Below are positions 37,254 through 45,956 of a DNA stretch of 64,000 bases, piece after piece (position 1 is the first letter of the stretch; each line of letters opens with the position of its first letter). The DNA comes from Stenotrophomonas pavanii (lineage in GTDB: Bacteria; Pseudomonadota; Gammaproteobacteria; Xanthomonadales; Xanthomonadaceae). A program made the translations under genes and the position numbers. The notes under the pieces are model-generated. The model searched no databases, was not told the DNA's origin, and worked only from the letters and a program-made list of their open reading frames with translations. Where the stretch lies: contig NZ_FNFQ01000004.1 in NCBI RefSeq assembly GCF_900101175.1, positions 62,001-126,000 on the forward strand. The letters are read 5' to 3'.

Positions 37254-39032
37254 CTAGGTGTCGTCGCTTTCCGCGTCGGCCTCGAACAGGTGCATCAGGT
37301 CATTGCGTGCATCGCGCGAGGTCTGGATCACCGCCGCCTCGTCGTCGTACACCAGATACTGGTCGCGCAGCAGCTGCTCGTCGTGTTCGCGGAAGCGTTG
37401 CACATGGCGCTCGGCCACGTCCGGTGCCACGCCCAGCGCGGTCAACACGCGGCCGCTCATCTCCAGGCTGGTACCGAACACCTCGCGGAACGGCTCGGCC
37501 GACATGTCCATCAGGCGCCACGCATGCTGGCGATTGCGCGCGCGCGCCAGCACTTTCGCGTCCGGGTACAGCCGGCGCACCATGCGCACGGCGCGCAGGT
37601 TGGTCTCCGGGTCGTCCACGGTGATCACGAACACATCGATGTGCTCGCCGCCGGCGGCGCGCAGCATCTCCGGCCGGGTCGGATCGCCGTAGTAGAGCTG
37701 GTTGCCGAAGCGGCGCAGGTCGGCCACGGTGTCCGGGTTCGCCTCCAGCGCCACGAACGGCACCTTCTGCGCGGTCAGCAGGCGCGCGATCACCTGGCCG
37801 AAACGCCCCATGCCGGCGATCAGCACCTTGGGCCGGTTGTCGGGTGCCACCTTGTCGGCCTCGGCCGCCTCGCGCGGTGTGGTCTTCTCCTGGCCGAGCA
37901 GCTTGAGCAGCACGATCATCAGCAGCGGCGTGATCGCCATCGACAGGCCGACGATGGCCACCAGCCGGTCGTGGTTGGCATTGCCCAGCAGGTGCGCGCG
38001 CTGCGCTTCGTTGAACACCACGAAGGCGAACTCGCCCCCCAGCCACAGCACACTGCCCAGCAGCAGCGACTGTCGCCGGCTGAGCCGGGCGATGCGGCCG
38101 ATCACGTACAGCAGGCTGAATTTGACCACCAGCAGGATCGCGACGCCGGCCGCGATCAGCCAGGGCTCGGCGGCAATGCGGTCAAGGTCGATGCCCATGC
38201 CCACGGCAATGAAGAACAGGCCCAGCAGCAGGCCCTTGAACGGCTCGATCTGCGCTTCCAGTTCATGCCGGAATTCCGAATCGGACAGCAGCACGCCGGC
38301 CAGGAACGCGCCCAGGCTGGGGCTGAGGCCGGCTTCCTGCATGAACCAGGCGGTGCCAAGCACCACCAGCAGGGCGGTGGCGGTGAACACTTCCGGGCTG
38401 CGGGTGCGCGCGATGATGCCAAATACCCGGCGCAGGACCGGCCGCCCGCACAGGATCACCACGGCCAGCGCGCCCAGCGCCACCATTGCATCCTCGATGC
38501 GCAGGGTCTCGTTCTTCACCCCGCCCAGCAGCGGGATGGCCGCCAGCAGCGGAATCGCGATCAGGTCCTGGAACAGCAGGATGGCAAAGCCCAGCCGGCC
38601 ATGGTCGCTGTTGATCGCCTTGTGCTCGGACAGCAGCTGCAGGCCCACCGCGGTGGACGACAGCGCCAGCGCCACGCCCACCACCAGCGCGCTCTTCCAC
38701 TGGAAATGGTCGAGCAGCAGCAGGCCGCCGAGCACCAGCCCGGACAGCGCCACCTGCGCCGCACCGGCACCGAACACCGAGCGCCGCATCACCTTCAGGC
38801 GCGCCGGCGACAGCTCCAGGCCGATCACGAACAGCAGCATCACCACCCCGATCTCGGCCGCGCCGAGGATGCGGTCGGCGTCCTGCACGAAGCCCAACCC
38901 GTCCGGGCCCAGCACCACGCCCGCCGCCAGATAGCCCAGCACCGCGCCGAAGCCGAACTTCTTGAACACCGGCACGGCGATGACCGCTGCCAGCAACAGC
39001 ACCAGGGCCAGTTCCAGACCACCGCTATGCAT
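37254..39032 (-). CDS. KefB/KefC-type monovalent cation:proton antiporter with RCK domain
   Basis: 592 residues. Twelve or so transmembrane helices fill residues 1 to about 385, with CPA2 blocks such as GYLAAGVVLGPDGLGF and VGLQLLSEHKAI. A TrkA-N/RCK nucleotide-binding domain follows, with IAGMGRFGQVIARLL as the Rossmann motif. It likely exports K+ (or Na+) in exchange for H+ under ligand control. The tail is acidic (FEADAESDDT). No KefF/KefG partner gene is adjacent, so glutathione control is not assured. Confidence 0.9.
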   Translation of the reverse strand: MHSGGLELALVLLLAAVIAVPVFKKFGFGAVLGYLAAGVVLGPDGLGFVQDADRILGAAEIGVVMLLFVIGLELSPARLKVMRRSVFGAGAAQVALSGLVLGGLLLLDHFQWKSALVVGVALALSSTAVGLQLLSEHKAINSDHGRLGFAILLFQDLIAIPLLAAIPLLGGVKNETLRIEDAMVALGALAVVILCGRPVLRRVFGIIARTRSPEVFTATALLVVLGTAWFMQEAGLSPSLGAFLAGVLLSDSEFRHELEAQIEPFKGLLLGLFFIAVGMGIDLDRIAAEPWLIAAGVAILLVVKFSLLYVIGRIARLSRRQSLLLGSVLWLGGEFAFVVFNEAQRAHLLGNANHDRLVAIVGLSMAITPLLMIVLLKLLGQEKTTPREAAEADKVAPDNRPKVLIAGMGRFGQVIARLLTAQKVPFVALEANPDTVADLRRFGNQLYYGDPTRPEMLRAAGGEHIDVFVITVDDPETNLRAVRMVRRLYPDAKVLARARNRQHAWRLMDMSAEPFREVFGTSLEMSGRVLTALGVAPDVAERHVQRFREHDEQLLRDQYLVYDDEAAVIQTSRDARNDLMHLFEADAESDDT

Positions 39033-39373
39033 GGGAATACCTGGTCATCGGGGAAGCCCGCAGTGCGTCCGTTCGGGGGAAAGGCGTGGCGAGCGCCACG
39101 GCCCCATTATGCGCGCCGGCCGGTGCAGGCACGAGAACAACCTGCCATGCCGGCGCCTGGCGCAGGGCCAGCGGGTTGACCTGCATGGCGCACGGGTCCA
39201 GACTGCCCGCCGCTGGCGGCGCGACCGCCGCACACGCATCCCGGAGTCCCCAACCCATGTCCAGCGACAGTAGAAGTCGACCTCGTTCGACGCCAGCGAT
39301 GGCCACCGCCTGACATCGGGACGGTCTGCCTGCGTTGGCGTTGCGCGAGGTCGCACCCCACAAGGCAGAACCG
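39033..39373. other. Divergent intergenic region between antiporter and mgtE
   Basis: 341 bases with promoters for both genes expected. It holds short GC-rich hairpins (for example CGCCGCTGGCGGCG) but I see no M-box riboswitch core, no repeat of the SMAG type and no convincing gene. Confidence 0.5.
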
Positions 39374-40744
39374 ATGAACCAGAAGCAATTGCTGCGCCCG
39401 GTGGCCGATGCCGCTGCCCTGGCCGCACCACTGGCGAACTACAACACCGCCGATGCGGTGGAATTCCTCAACACGCTGGAACTGACCCGCGCCGCGGAAA
39501 CGCTGGCCGCGCTGCCGTTGCCGCGTGCAGTGAAAATGCTGGAAGCACCCGAGCTGCAGCGCAGCGGCGAGCTGGTGGCCGCGCTGCCACCGGCCCGCGC
39601 CGCCGCCCTGCTCGGTCTGATGGCCGATGACCGCGCCACCGACATCGTCCACGAGCTGGATGAGGAAGAGCGCGCACGGCTGATCCCGCTGCTGGGCAGC
39701 GACGCCCGCCAGGTCATCCAGAAGCTGCTGAGCTACCCGCCGAACACCGCCGGCGCGCTGATGACCACCGAATACGTGGCGGTGCCCGCCAGCTGGACCG
39801 TGGCTCAGACCCTGCAGCACATCCGCCAGGTCGAGCGCACGCGTGAAACGGTGTACGCGATCTACGTGCTGGACCCGGCCAGCCAGCAGCTGCAGCAGGT
39901 GGTGACCATGCGCCGGCTGATCACCGGCCTGCCGGAGGAGTCGATCCTGGACGTGGCCCAGGTCAATCCGCCGGTGACAGTGGATGCACTGATGGACCAG
40001 GAGGAAGTCGCGCGGCTGATCCGCCGCCACGACCTGCTGGCGATCCCGGTGGTCGATGCGCAGCAGCAGATGCTGGGCATCGTCACCGTCGACGACGTGC
40101 TCGACGCGCTGATCGAGGAATCCACCGAGGACGCGCACAAGTTCGGCGGCATGGAAGCCTTGGACAAGCCGTACATGCAGATCGGCTTCTTCGAGATGCT
40201 GCGCAAGCGCGCCGGTTGGCTGAGCGTGCTGTTCCTGGGCGAGATGCTGACCGCCAGCGCGATGCAGCACTACGAGGACGAACTGGCGCGGGCGGTGGTG
40301 CTGACCCTGTTCATTCCGCTGATCATGAGCTCGGGTGGCAACTCCGGCTCGCAGGCCACGTCGCTGCTGATCCGCAGCCTGGCACTGCGCGAGCTGCGCC
40401 TGCGCGACTGGTGGAAGGTGGCCTTGCGCGAGATTCCGACCGGCATGGTGCTCGGCGCGATCCTCGGCTGCCTGGCCATCGTGCGCATCGTGATCTGGCA
40501 GCTGGGCGGCCTGCATGATTACGGCGAGCACTGGATCCTGCTGGCGATCACCATCGGCGCTGCACTGGTCGGCATCGTCACCTTCGGCTCGCTGTCCGGC
40601 TCGATGCTGCCCTTCGTCCTGAAGCGGCTCGGCTTCGATCCGGCCAGCGCCTCGGCGCCGTTCGTGGCCACCCTGGTGGATGTCACCGGCCTGGTGATCT
40701 ATTTCAGCATCGCCGCGCTGATCCTGCACGGCACGCTGCTGTAA
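39374..40744 (+). CDS. mgtE: MgtE-family magnesium transporter
   Basis: 456 residues from the ATG giving MNQKQLLRP. An N-terminal superhelical domain (about 20-130) precedes two CBS domains (roughly 135-265; second one RRHDLLAIPVVDAQQQMLGIV). Five transmembrane helices follow, with the conserved pore region FIPLIMSSGGNSGSQA. It passes Mg2+ down its gradient and is gated by Mg2+ bound to the CBS domains. The stop is followed two bases later by the 68-bp palindrome. Confidence 0.95.
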   Translation: MNQKQLLRPVADAAALAAPLANYNTADAVEFLNTLELTRAAETLAALPLPRAVKMLEAPELQRSGELVAALPPARAAALLGLMADDRATDIVHELDEEERARLIPLLGSDARQVIQKLLSYPPNTAGALMTTEYVAVPASWTVAQTLQHIRQVERTRETVYAIYVLDPASQQLQQVVTMRRLITGLPEESILDVAQVNPPVTVDALMDQEEVARLIRRHDLLAIPVVDAQQQMLGIVTVDDVLDALIEESTEDAHKFGGMEALDKPYMQIGFFEMLRKRAGWLSVLFLGEMLTASAMQHYEDELARAVVLTLFIPLIMSSGGNSGSQATSLLIRSLALRELRLRDWWKVALREIPTGMVLGAILGCLAIVRIVIWQLGGLHDYGEHWILLAITIGAALVGIVTFGSLSGSMLPFVLKRLGFDPASASAPFVATLVDVTGLVIYFSIAALILHGTLL

Positions 40745-40746
40745 CG

Positions 40747-40814
40747 AAAAAAGGGGACGGAGGGGATTAAGTCGTTTGTGCACAAACGACTTAATCCCCT
40801 CCGTCCCCTTTTTT
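40747..40814. repeat. 68-bp perfect palindrome between mgtE and the PatZ-like gene
   Basis: Each 34-base arm is the exact reverse complement of the other, centred on GTGCAC at 40778-40783. The left arm starts AAAAAAGGGGACGGAGGGG and the right arm ends in six T. On the plus strand it makes a near-ideal terminator for mgtE. Because it is symmetrical it also ends minus-strand transcription. It lies only 15 bases before the next start codon. The perfect match between arms suggests recent arrival or strong selection. Confidence 0.95.
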
Positions 40815-40829
40815 GGGTACCGTAGGCGC

Positions 40830-43550
40830 ATGAGTACCTACCACCTGCAGTCCGTGTTCCGTCCGCAGTCGGTCGCGGTGATCGGCGGCAGCCCGCGTGA
40901 GCGCTCGGCCGGCCGTGCGGTGATGCGCAACCTGCGCGGCACCGGCTTCCCCGGCAAGGTGGCGTGGATCAACCCGCGGCACGCCGAGATCGATGGCATC
41001 CGCACGGTCAAGCGGCTGAAGGACCTGGACTGGGTGCCTGACCTGGTGGTGATCACGGCACCAGCGGCAATCGTGCCGCAGGTGGTGCGCACCGCCGCCG
41101 AGCGCGGCGTGCAGGCCGCGATCATCCTCACCGCGCACCTGGGCGAAGGCCCCGGCTCGCTGTCGGCACAGGTAGAGGCGGTGGCGCGCAAGCATGGCCT
41201 GCGCATCCTCGGCCCGCATTGCCTGGGCGTGATCGCGCCGCACGCGCGGCTCAATGCCAGCATCGCCGCACATTTCCCGCAGGCCGGCGACCTCGCGCTG
41301 ATCTCCGAATCCTCGGCCATTGCCGCCGCGCTGGTGGAGTGGGGCGTGGCGCGCTCGGTCGGGTTTTCCGCGGTGGTCTCGCTGGGCGACACGATGGACG
41401 TCGACTTCGGTGACCTGCTCGACTACTTCGCCACCGACTACCGCACCCGCGCCATCCTGCTCTATGTCGAGCAGATCAAGGATGCGCGCAAGTTCATGTC
41501 GGCCGCGCGTGCCGCCGCCCGCGCCAAGCCGGTGGTGGTCGTCAAGTCGGGCCGCGCCGAGCGCGTGCAGCCGGGCAGCCGCGATACCCATGTGCAGGCC
41601 CTGGCCCGTGCCGATGATGTGTACGGCGCCGCCTTCAACCGCGCCGGCCTGCTGCGCGTGGGCGCGCTGGACGAGCTGTTCACCGCCGCCGAATCGCTCG
41701 GGCGGCTGGGCACGTTCCCCGGCCGCCGCCTGGCCATCCTCAGCAATGGTGGCGGCGTCGGCCGCCTCGCCGTGGACCAGCTGATCGCGCTGCGTGGCAC
41801 GCTGGCCACCCTGTCCGACAGCACGGTTCAGAAGCTCGATGCGGTATTGCCGCAGGGCTGGTCGCGCAGCAATCCGGTCGACATCGTGGTCGATGCCGAT
41901 GGCGAGCGCTATGCCGCGGCCATCGAAGCGCTGCTGGCCGACAACGAGAACGACGCGGTGATGGTGGTCAACGTCCCCACCGCATTCACGTCGTCTGCAG
42001 ACGCTGCGCAGGCGCTCACCCGCACGCTCGGCCTGCGTCCGCGCCATCATCGCGACAAGCCGGTGTTCGCGGTGTGGCTGGGCAACGACGACCAGGCCAC
42101 CGCCACGCTCAACGCGGCACGGGTGCCGACCTATCCGACCGAGGCCGAGGCGGTACGCGGCTTCCAGCATCTGGTGCGTTACCGCGAGGCGCAGAACGCA
42201 TTGATGGAAACGCCGCCCAGCCTGCCGCAGGACTTCAACGTCGATGCGGCGGCCGCGCGAACGCTGGTCGATGCCGCGCTGGCCAATGGGCAGCAGTGGC
42301 TGGACCCGCTGGCCACGCACGAGCTGCTCAAGGCCTACGGCATTCCGTCCGCGCCGGTGATGCACGCGCGCGATGCGCACGAAGCGATGGACCTGGCGCA
42401 GCCACTGCTGGAACGCGGTGCGTCCGTAGCGCTGAAGATCCTGTCGCCGGACATTCCGCACAAGTCCGAAGTGGACGGCGTGCGCCTGAACCTGTCCACG
42501 CTGCCGGCGGTGCAGAGCGCGGCCAACGCGATCCTGTCACGTGCGCGCCAGTTGCGGCCGGACGCGCGCATCGACGGCCTGCTGGTGCAGCCGACCATCG
42601 TGCGCCCGAAAGCGCGTGAGCTGATCGTCGGCATTGCCGATGACGCAACGTTCGGCCCGGTGATCGTGGTCGGTCGTGGCGGCACCGCAGTCGAGGTGAT
42701 CAATGACAAGGCGCTGGCACTGCCGCCGCTCGACCTGCGCCTGGCCCATGAACTGATCGGCCAGACCCGCGCCTCGCGCATCCTCAAGGCCTACGGGGAT
42801 GTGCCCGCCGCCGACGAGCGCGCACTGGCGCTGGCGCTGGTCAAGCTGGCGCAGCTGGCCGCCGACATTCCCGAAGTACGCACGCTGGACATCAACCCGC
42901 TGCTGGTCGACGGCAAGGGCATCCTCGCCCTCGACGCGCGCGTGGCGGTGGCGCCGTCGCGCATCCTGCACAAGGGCCGCGGCCATCCGCGCTTCTCGGT
43001 GTTCCCGTACCCGAAGGAGTGGGAGCGCACCATCGAACTGTCCGATGGCGGCCGCGCGTTCGTGCGCCCGGTGCGGCCGGAAGACGATGCGCTGTTCCGC
43101 GCGTTCTTCGCCCGCGTCAGCGACGAAGACCTGCGCCTGCGCTTCTTCCAGTCGGTGAAGCACTTCAGCCACGAATTCATCGCGCGCCTGACCCAGCTCG
43201 ACTACGCGCGCTCGATTGCGCTGGTGGCGATCGAGCCGCGCAGTGGCGAAATGCTCGGCGCGGTGCGCCTGCACGCCGATGCCGATTACCACCGCGGCGA
43301 GTACGGCATCCTGATCCGCTCGGACCTGAAGGGCCACGGCATCGGCTGGCGGCTGATGGCGATCATGATCGAGTACGCCAAGTGGCTGGGGCTGGACGTG
43401 GTCGAAGGCCAGGTGCTGCGCGAGAACAGCACCATGCTGGCGATGTGCCAGAGCCTGGGCTTCAAGACCCGGCTGGACCCGGATGACCCGACGGTGATGG
43501 TGGTGACGCTGCCGGTGCAGCAGGTCGAAGTGCCCGACGTCCCGGTGTAG
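40830..43550 (+). CDS. PatZ-like acyl-CoA synthetase / GNAT protein lysine acetyltransferase
   Basis: 906 residues. The N-terminal CoA-binding Rossmann domain (SVFRPQSVAVIGGS, about 6-20) and succinyl-CoA-ligase-like domains run to about 470. An ATP-grasp domain (LLKAYGIPSAP... to ...EVRTLDINPLLVDG) follows to about 715, and a C-terminal GNAT domain (about 745-895) ends the protein. In enterobacteria this architecture acetylates acetyl-CoA synthetase and other lysines. The stop codon TAG is supplied by the GTAG head of a SMAG repeat. Confidence 0.92.
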   Translation: MSTYHLQSVFRPQSVAVIGGSPRERSAGRAVMRNLRGTGFPGKVAWINPRHAEIDGIRTVKRLKDLDWVPDLVVITAPAAIVPQVVRTAAERGVQAAIILTAHLGEGPGSLSAQVEAVARKHGLRILGPHCLGVIAPHARLNASIAAHFPQAGDLALISESSAIAAALVEWGVARSVGFSAVVSLGDTMDVDFGDLLDYFATDYRTRAILLYVEQIKDARKFMSAARAAARAKPVVVVKSGRAERVQPGSRDTHVQALARADDVYGAAFNRAGLLRVGALDELFTAAESLGRLGTFPGRRLAILSNGGGVGRLAVDQLIALRGTLATLSDSTVQKLDAVLPQGWSRSNPVDIVVDADGERYAAAIEALLADNENDAVMVVNVPTAFTSSADAAQALTRTLGLRPRHHRDKPVFAVWLGNDDQATATLNAARVPTYPTEAEAVRGFQHLVRYREAQNALMETPPSLPQDFNVDAAAARTLVDAALANGQQWLDPLATHELLKAYGIPSAPVMHARDAHEAMDLAQPLLERGASVALKILSPDIPHKSEVDGVRLNLSTLPAVQSAANAILSRARQLRPDARIDGLLVQPTIVRPKARELIVGIADDATFGPVIVVGRGGTAVEVINDKALALPPLDLRLAHELIGQTRASRILKAYGDVPAADERALALALVKLAQLAADIPEVRTLDINPLLVDGKGILALDARVAVAPSRILHKGRGHPRFSVFPYPKEWERTIELSDGGRAFVRPVRPEDDALFRAFFARVSDEDLRLRFFQSVKHFSHEFIARLTQLDYARSIALVAIEPRSGEMLGAVRLHADADYHRGEYGILIRSDLKGHGIGWRLMAIMIEYAKWLGLDVVEGQVLRENSTMLAMCQSLGFKTRLDPDDPTVMVVTLPVQQVEVPDVPV

Positions 43551-43619
43551 CGCCGAGCCCACGCTCGGCTGCCTAGCATCATACGGGCACGCCTGAGCCG
43601 AGCATGGGCTCGGCTCTAC
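43547..43619. repeat. SMAG inverted pair overlapping a stop codon
   Basis: GTAGCGCCGAGC...GCTCGGCT (43547-43570) and the inverted AGCCGAGC...GCTCGGCTCTAC (43596-43619). The first GTAG contains the TAG stop of the PatZ-like gene. Confidence 0.88.
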
Positions 43620-43623
43620 AGCT

Positions 43624-44004
43624 TCAACGCGTGGGTTCCACCACCACCGCCGTGCCGTAGCACAGCACCTCGGTCAGCCCGGTCATCACATCGGTGGCGT
43701 CGTAGCGCATGCCGATGATTGCGTTGGCACCCAGCTGCCGCGCGTGCTTGACCATGTCGCGGTAGGTTTCCTCGCGAGCCTGTTCGCACAGCTCGGTGTA
43801 GATGGTGATGTTGCCGCCGAAGATCGTCTGGATACCGCCGAGAAAGTTGCCGACGATCGAGCGCGAGCGTACGGTGATGCCGCGCACCACACCCAGGTTG
43901 CGCACGACGCGATGGCCGGGCAGCTCGAAGGCGGTGGTGACCAGCGAATCGTCGAAGCGCAGCGCGGGTGGGGTGGGGGTACCGCCGTTGTAGGGGTCTG
44001 CCAT
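43624..44004 (-). CDS. YbjQ/UPF0145-family protein
   Basis: 126 residues from the ATG giving MADPYNGG. After a disordered N-terminal tail, [20 protein letters not shown] and [19 protein letters not shown] are the family blocks. YbjQ proteins form small pentameric beta-rich assemblies of unknown function. A SMAG hairpin lies directly upstream, in the gap shared with the divergent hydrolase. Confidence 0.9.
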   Translation of the reverse strand: MADPYNGGTPTPPALRFDDSLVTTAFELPGHRVVRNLGVVRGITVRSRSIVGNFLGGIQTIFGGNITIYTELCEQAREETYRDMVKHARQLGANAIIGMRYDATDVMTGLTEVLCYGTAVVVEPTR

Positions 44005-44020
44005 GGTCGCGTCCGTATCG

Positions 44021-44045
44021 GAGAGTCGAGCTTGCTCGACTCTAC
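44021..44045. repeat. SMAG hairpin
   Basis: GAGTCGAG and CTCGACTC arms with an inverted GTAG (CTAC) at the right end, in the divergent gap between the YbjQ and hydrolase genes. Confidence 0.75.
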
Positions 44046-44102
44046 AACGCAACCGCCCGTTGCGGCATGGTTCCCTCACCGCACCGGCGCGACAATACCG
44101 CC

Positions 44103-44810
44103 ATGACCGACCGTATCCCCCTGCTCCTGCTGCCTGGCCTGCTCAACGATGCCGAGCTGTGGCGCGCGCAGCTGGCTGACCTGGCCGACATCGCCGATTG
44201 TACGGTCGGCGACCAGACCCGTGGCGAGACCCTGCAGGCGGTGGCCGAGGACGTGCTCGCACAGGCACCGGCGCGCTTTGCGCTGGCTGGCTTCTCACTG
44301 GGCGGCTTCGTGGCCCAGCAGATCCTGCGCATTGCGCCAGAGCGCGTGCTGCAGCTGGCGCTGATCGATACCTCGATCCACGCCGATTCACCGGAACGTG
44401 CCGAGCAGCGCCGCAGCCAGCGCGCCAGCGTGCGCCTGCCCGGAAAGTTCCATGGTTTCGGTGATGTGCTGATGCGCAGCTACATCGATGCGTCCCGGCT
44501 GGACGACTACGTGCTGGTGCAGCGCGTGCGTGACATGACCGCCCGCCTCGGTGCGGACGTCTTCCTGCGGCAGAGCGCACTGGAGCGCCGTGACGGCCAC
44601 GACGTGCTGGCCGGTTACCGCGATCCGCTGCTGATCGTGTGCGGGGCCAATGACCGGATCACGCCGTTGGCGGTGAGCGAAGAAATGCACGCGATGGTGC
44701 CGCACTCGCAGCTGGTGGTGGTGCCCGATTGTGGGCACCTGGCACCGATGGAAAAGCCGGAGGAGGTCAGTGCGGCAATGCGTGGGTGGTTGCTGCAGGG
44801 CAGGGGATGA
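44103..44810 (+). CDS. Alpha/beta hydrolase
   Basis: 235 residues. [13 protein letters not shown] is the oxyanion/entry segment, GFSLGG the nucleophile elbow (Ser about 79), NDRITP supplies the likely acid, and [11 protein letters not shown] the catalytic His. There is no signal peptide. Substrate cannot be predicted. Three SMAG hairpins follow the stop. Confidence 0.9.
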   Translation: MTDRIPLLLLPGLLNDAELWRAQLADLADIADCTVGDQTRGETLQAVAEDVLAQAPARFALAGFSLGGFVAQQILRIAPERVLQLALIDTSIHADSPERAEQRRSQRASVRLPGKFHGFGDVLMRSYIDASRLDDYVLVQRVRDMTARLGADVFLRQSALERRDGHDVLAGYRDPLLIVCGANDRITPLAVSEEMHAMVPHSQLVVVPDCGHLAPMEKPEEVSAAMRGWLLQGRG

Positions 44811-44823
44811 TCCCCGTCTTCTG

Positions 44824-44912
44824 GTAGATGCCGGCCTTGGTCGGCACCTCCTGTGGAGCCGAGTTAGGCTCGGCTCCAGCGAGGCAGCAGCCGAGCGTGC
44901 GCGCGGCTCTGC
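44824..44912. repeat. Three consecutive SMAG-type hairpins
   Basis: GTAGATGCCGGCC...GGTCGGCA (44824-44846), TGGAGCCGAG...CTCGGCTCCA (44854-44878) and an imperfect AGCCGAGCG...GGCTCTGC (44889-44912), between convergent genes. Confidence 0.75.
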
Positions 44913-44924
44913 AACAACACTGCC

Positions 44925-45734
44925 TCAATCCCAGGCCGGCGCGATGCCTTCCGGGTTCGCCAGGCGATGGCCGCGGTCGAGCTTGGCGATCTGTGCCATG
45001 TCTTCGTCGGTCAGGCGGATCGCTGCTGCTTCCAGGTTGCTGGCCAGGTTCTCGCGCTTGGTCGAGGACGGAATGACCGAGAAGCCCTGCTGCAGCGCCC
45101 AGGCCAGCGCGACCTGCGCCGGCGTGGCCTGGTGGCGTCCGGCGATGGCCTGGATCACCGGGTCCTTGATCACCTCGCCATAGGCCAGGCTCATGTAGGC
45201 GGTGATGTGGATGCCGTTGTCCTGCAGGAACTTCACCAGCAGGCGATTCTGCAGGTAGGGGTGGATTTCGATCTGGTTGGTGGCGATGGCACCGGCGCCG
45301 AGGATGCTGATCGCCTTGCGGGTCTGCGCGATGGTGAAGTTGGAGATGCCGATCTCACGGGTCAGGCCCTGCGCCTTGGCTTCAGCCAGTGCGGACAGGT
45401 ACTCCTCCATCGGCACGTCAACCTTGTCGTTCGGCGATGGCCAGTGGATCAGCGCCAGGTCGATGTACTCGGTGCGCAGCTTTTCCAGGCTCGTGCGCAG
45501 GCTGGCCAGCAGCGCATCGCGCTTGAACGCGGTGATCCAGACCTTGGTGGTCAGGTAGATGTCGTCGCGCGGCACGCCGGAATCGGCGATGGCCTGGCCG
45601 ACCTCGGCTTCGTTGCCGTAGATCTGCGCGGTATCGATGGCGCGGTAGCCAACCTCCAGCGCGTTGCGCACGGAATCGATCACGGTCTGGTCTTTCAGGC
45701 GGAAGGTGCCGAGACCGAAGGCGGGGACAGTCAT
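44925..45734 (-). CDS. Aldo/keto reductase (DkgB-like)
   Basis: 269 residues. [18 protein letters not shown] carries the catalytic Asp and Tyr, a Lys follows in TTKVW, and His in [19 protein letters not shown] is the cofactor 2'-phosphate site, so NADPH is expected. It reduces aldehydes such as 2,5-diketogluconate or methylglyoxal in related enzymes. The ATG at 45734 gives the natural start [13 protein letters not shown]. Confidence 0.93.
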   Translation of the reverse strand: MTVPAFGLGTFRLKDQTVIDSVRNALEVGYRAIDTAQIYGNEAEVGQAIADSGVPRDDIYLTTKVWITAFKRDALLASLRTSLEKLRTEYIDLALIHWPSPNDKVDVPMEEYLSALAEAKAQGLTREIGISNFTIAQTRKAISILGAGAIATNQIEIHPYLQNRLLVKFLQDNGIHITAYMSLAYGEVIKDPVIQAIAGRHQATPAQVALAWALQQGFSVIPSSTKRENLASNLEAAAIRLTDEDMAQIAKLDRGHRLANPEGIAPAWD

Positions 45735-45862
45735 GGGGGGCTCCAGCAGAGGGGGAGGGAGGCGGGAATGTCCACGAAAGGGTAGGCCAGTCGCCGTGTG
45801 CATGCCGGCAACGGTGCATTGCGCCGCCGTATACGACCGCAGGTCCGCCGCGGGCCCTGGTG

Positions 45863-45920
45863 GGTGCGGACCGTGGGTCCGCACCGATTCCCGCCGTCGC
45901 CCGACCCACGGTCGGGCGTC
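45863..45920. repeat. Two REP-like hairpins downstream of the chemoreceptor gene
   Basis: GGTGCGGACC...GGTCCGCACC (45863-45885), then GCCCGACC...GGTCGGGC before 45920. They sit just past the 3' end of the minus-strand chemoreceptor gene and could end its transcript. Confidence 0.65.
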
Positions 45921-45956
45921 ACCGATCCCCGCGACGTGGGGAACCCGGAAGATTGC

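Noticed and set aside
39033..39373. Mg2+ riboswitch upstream of mgtE
   Set aside because: No M-box core sequence or supporting terminator/antiterminator pair could be made out.
40747..40814. Insertion-sequence ends or MITE
   Set aside because: No internal sequence, no target duplication visible and no transposase; kept only as a palindrome.
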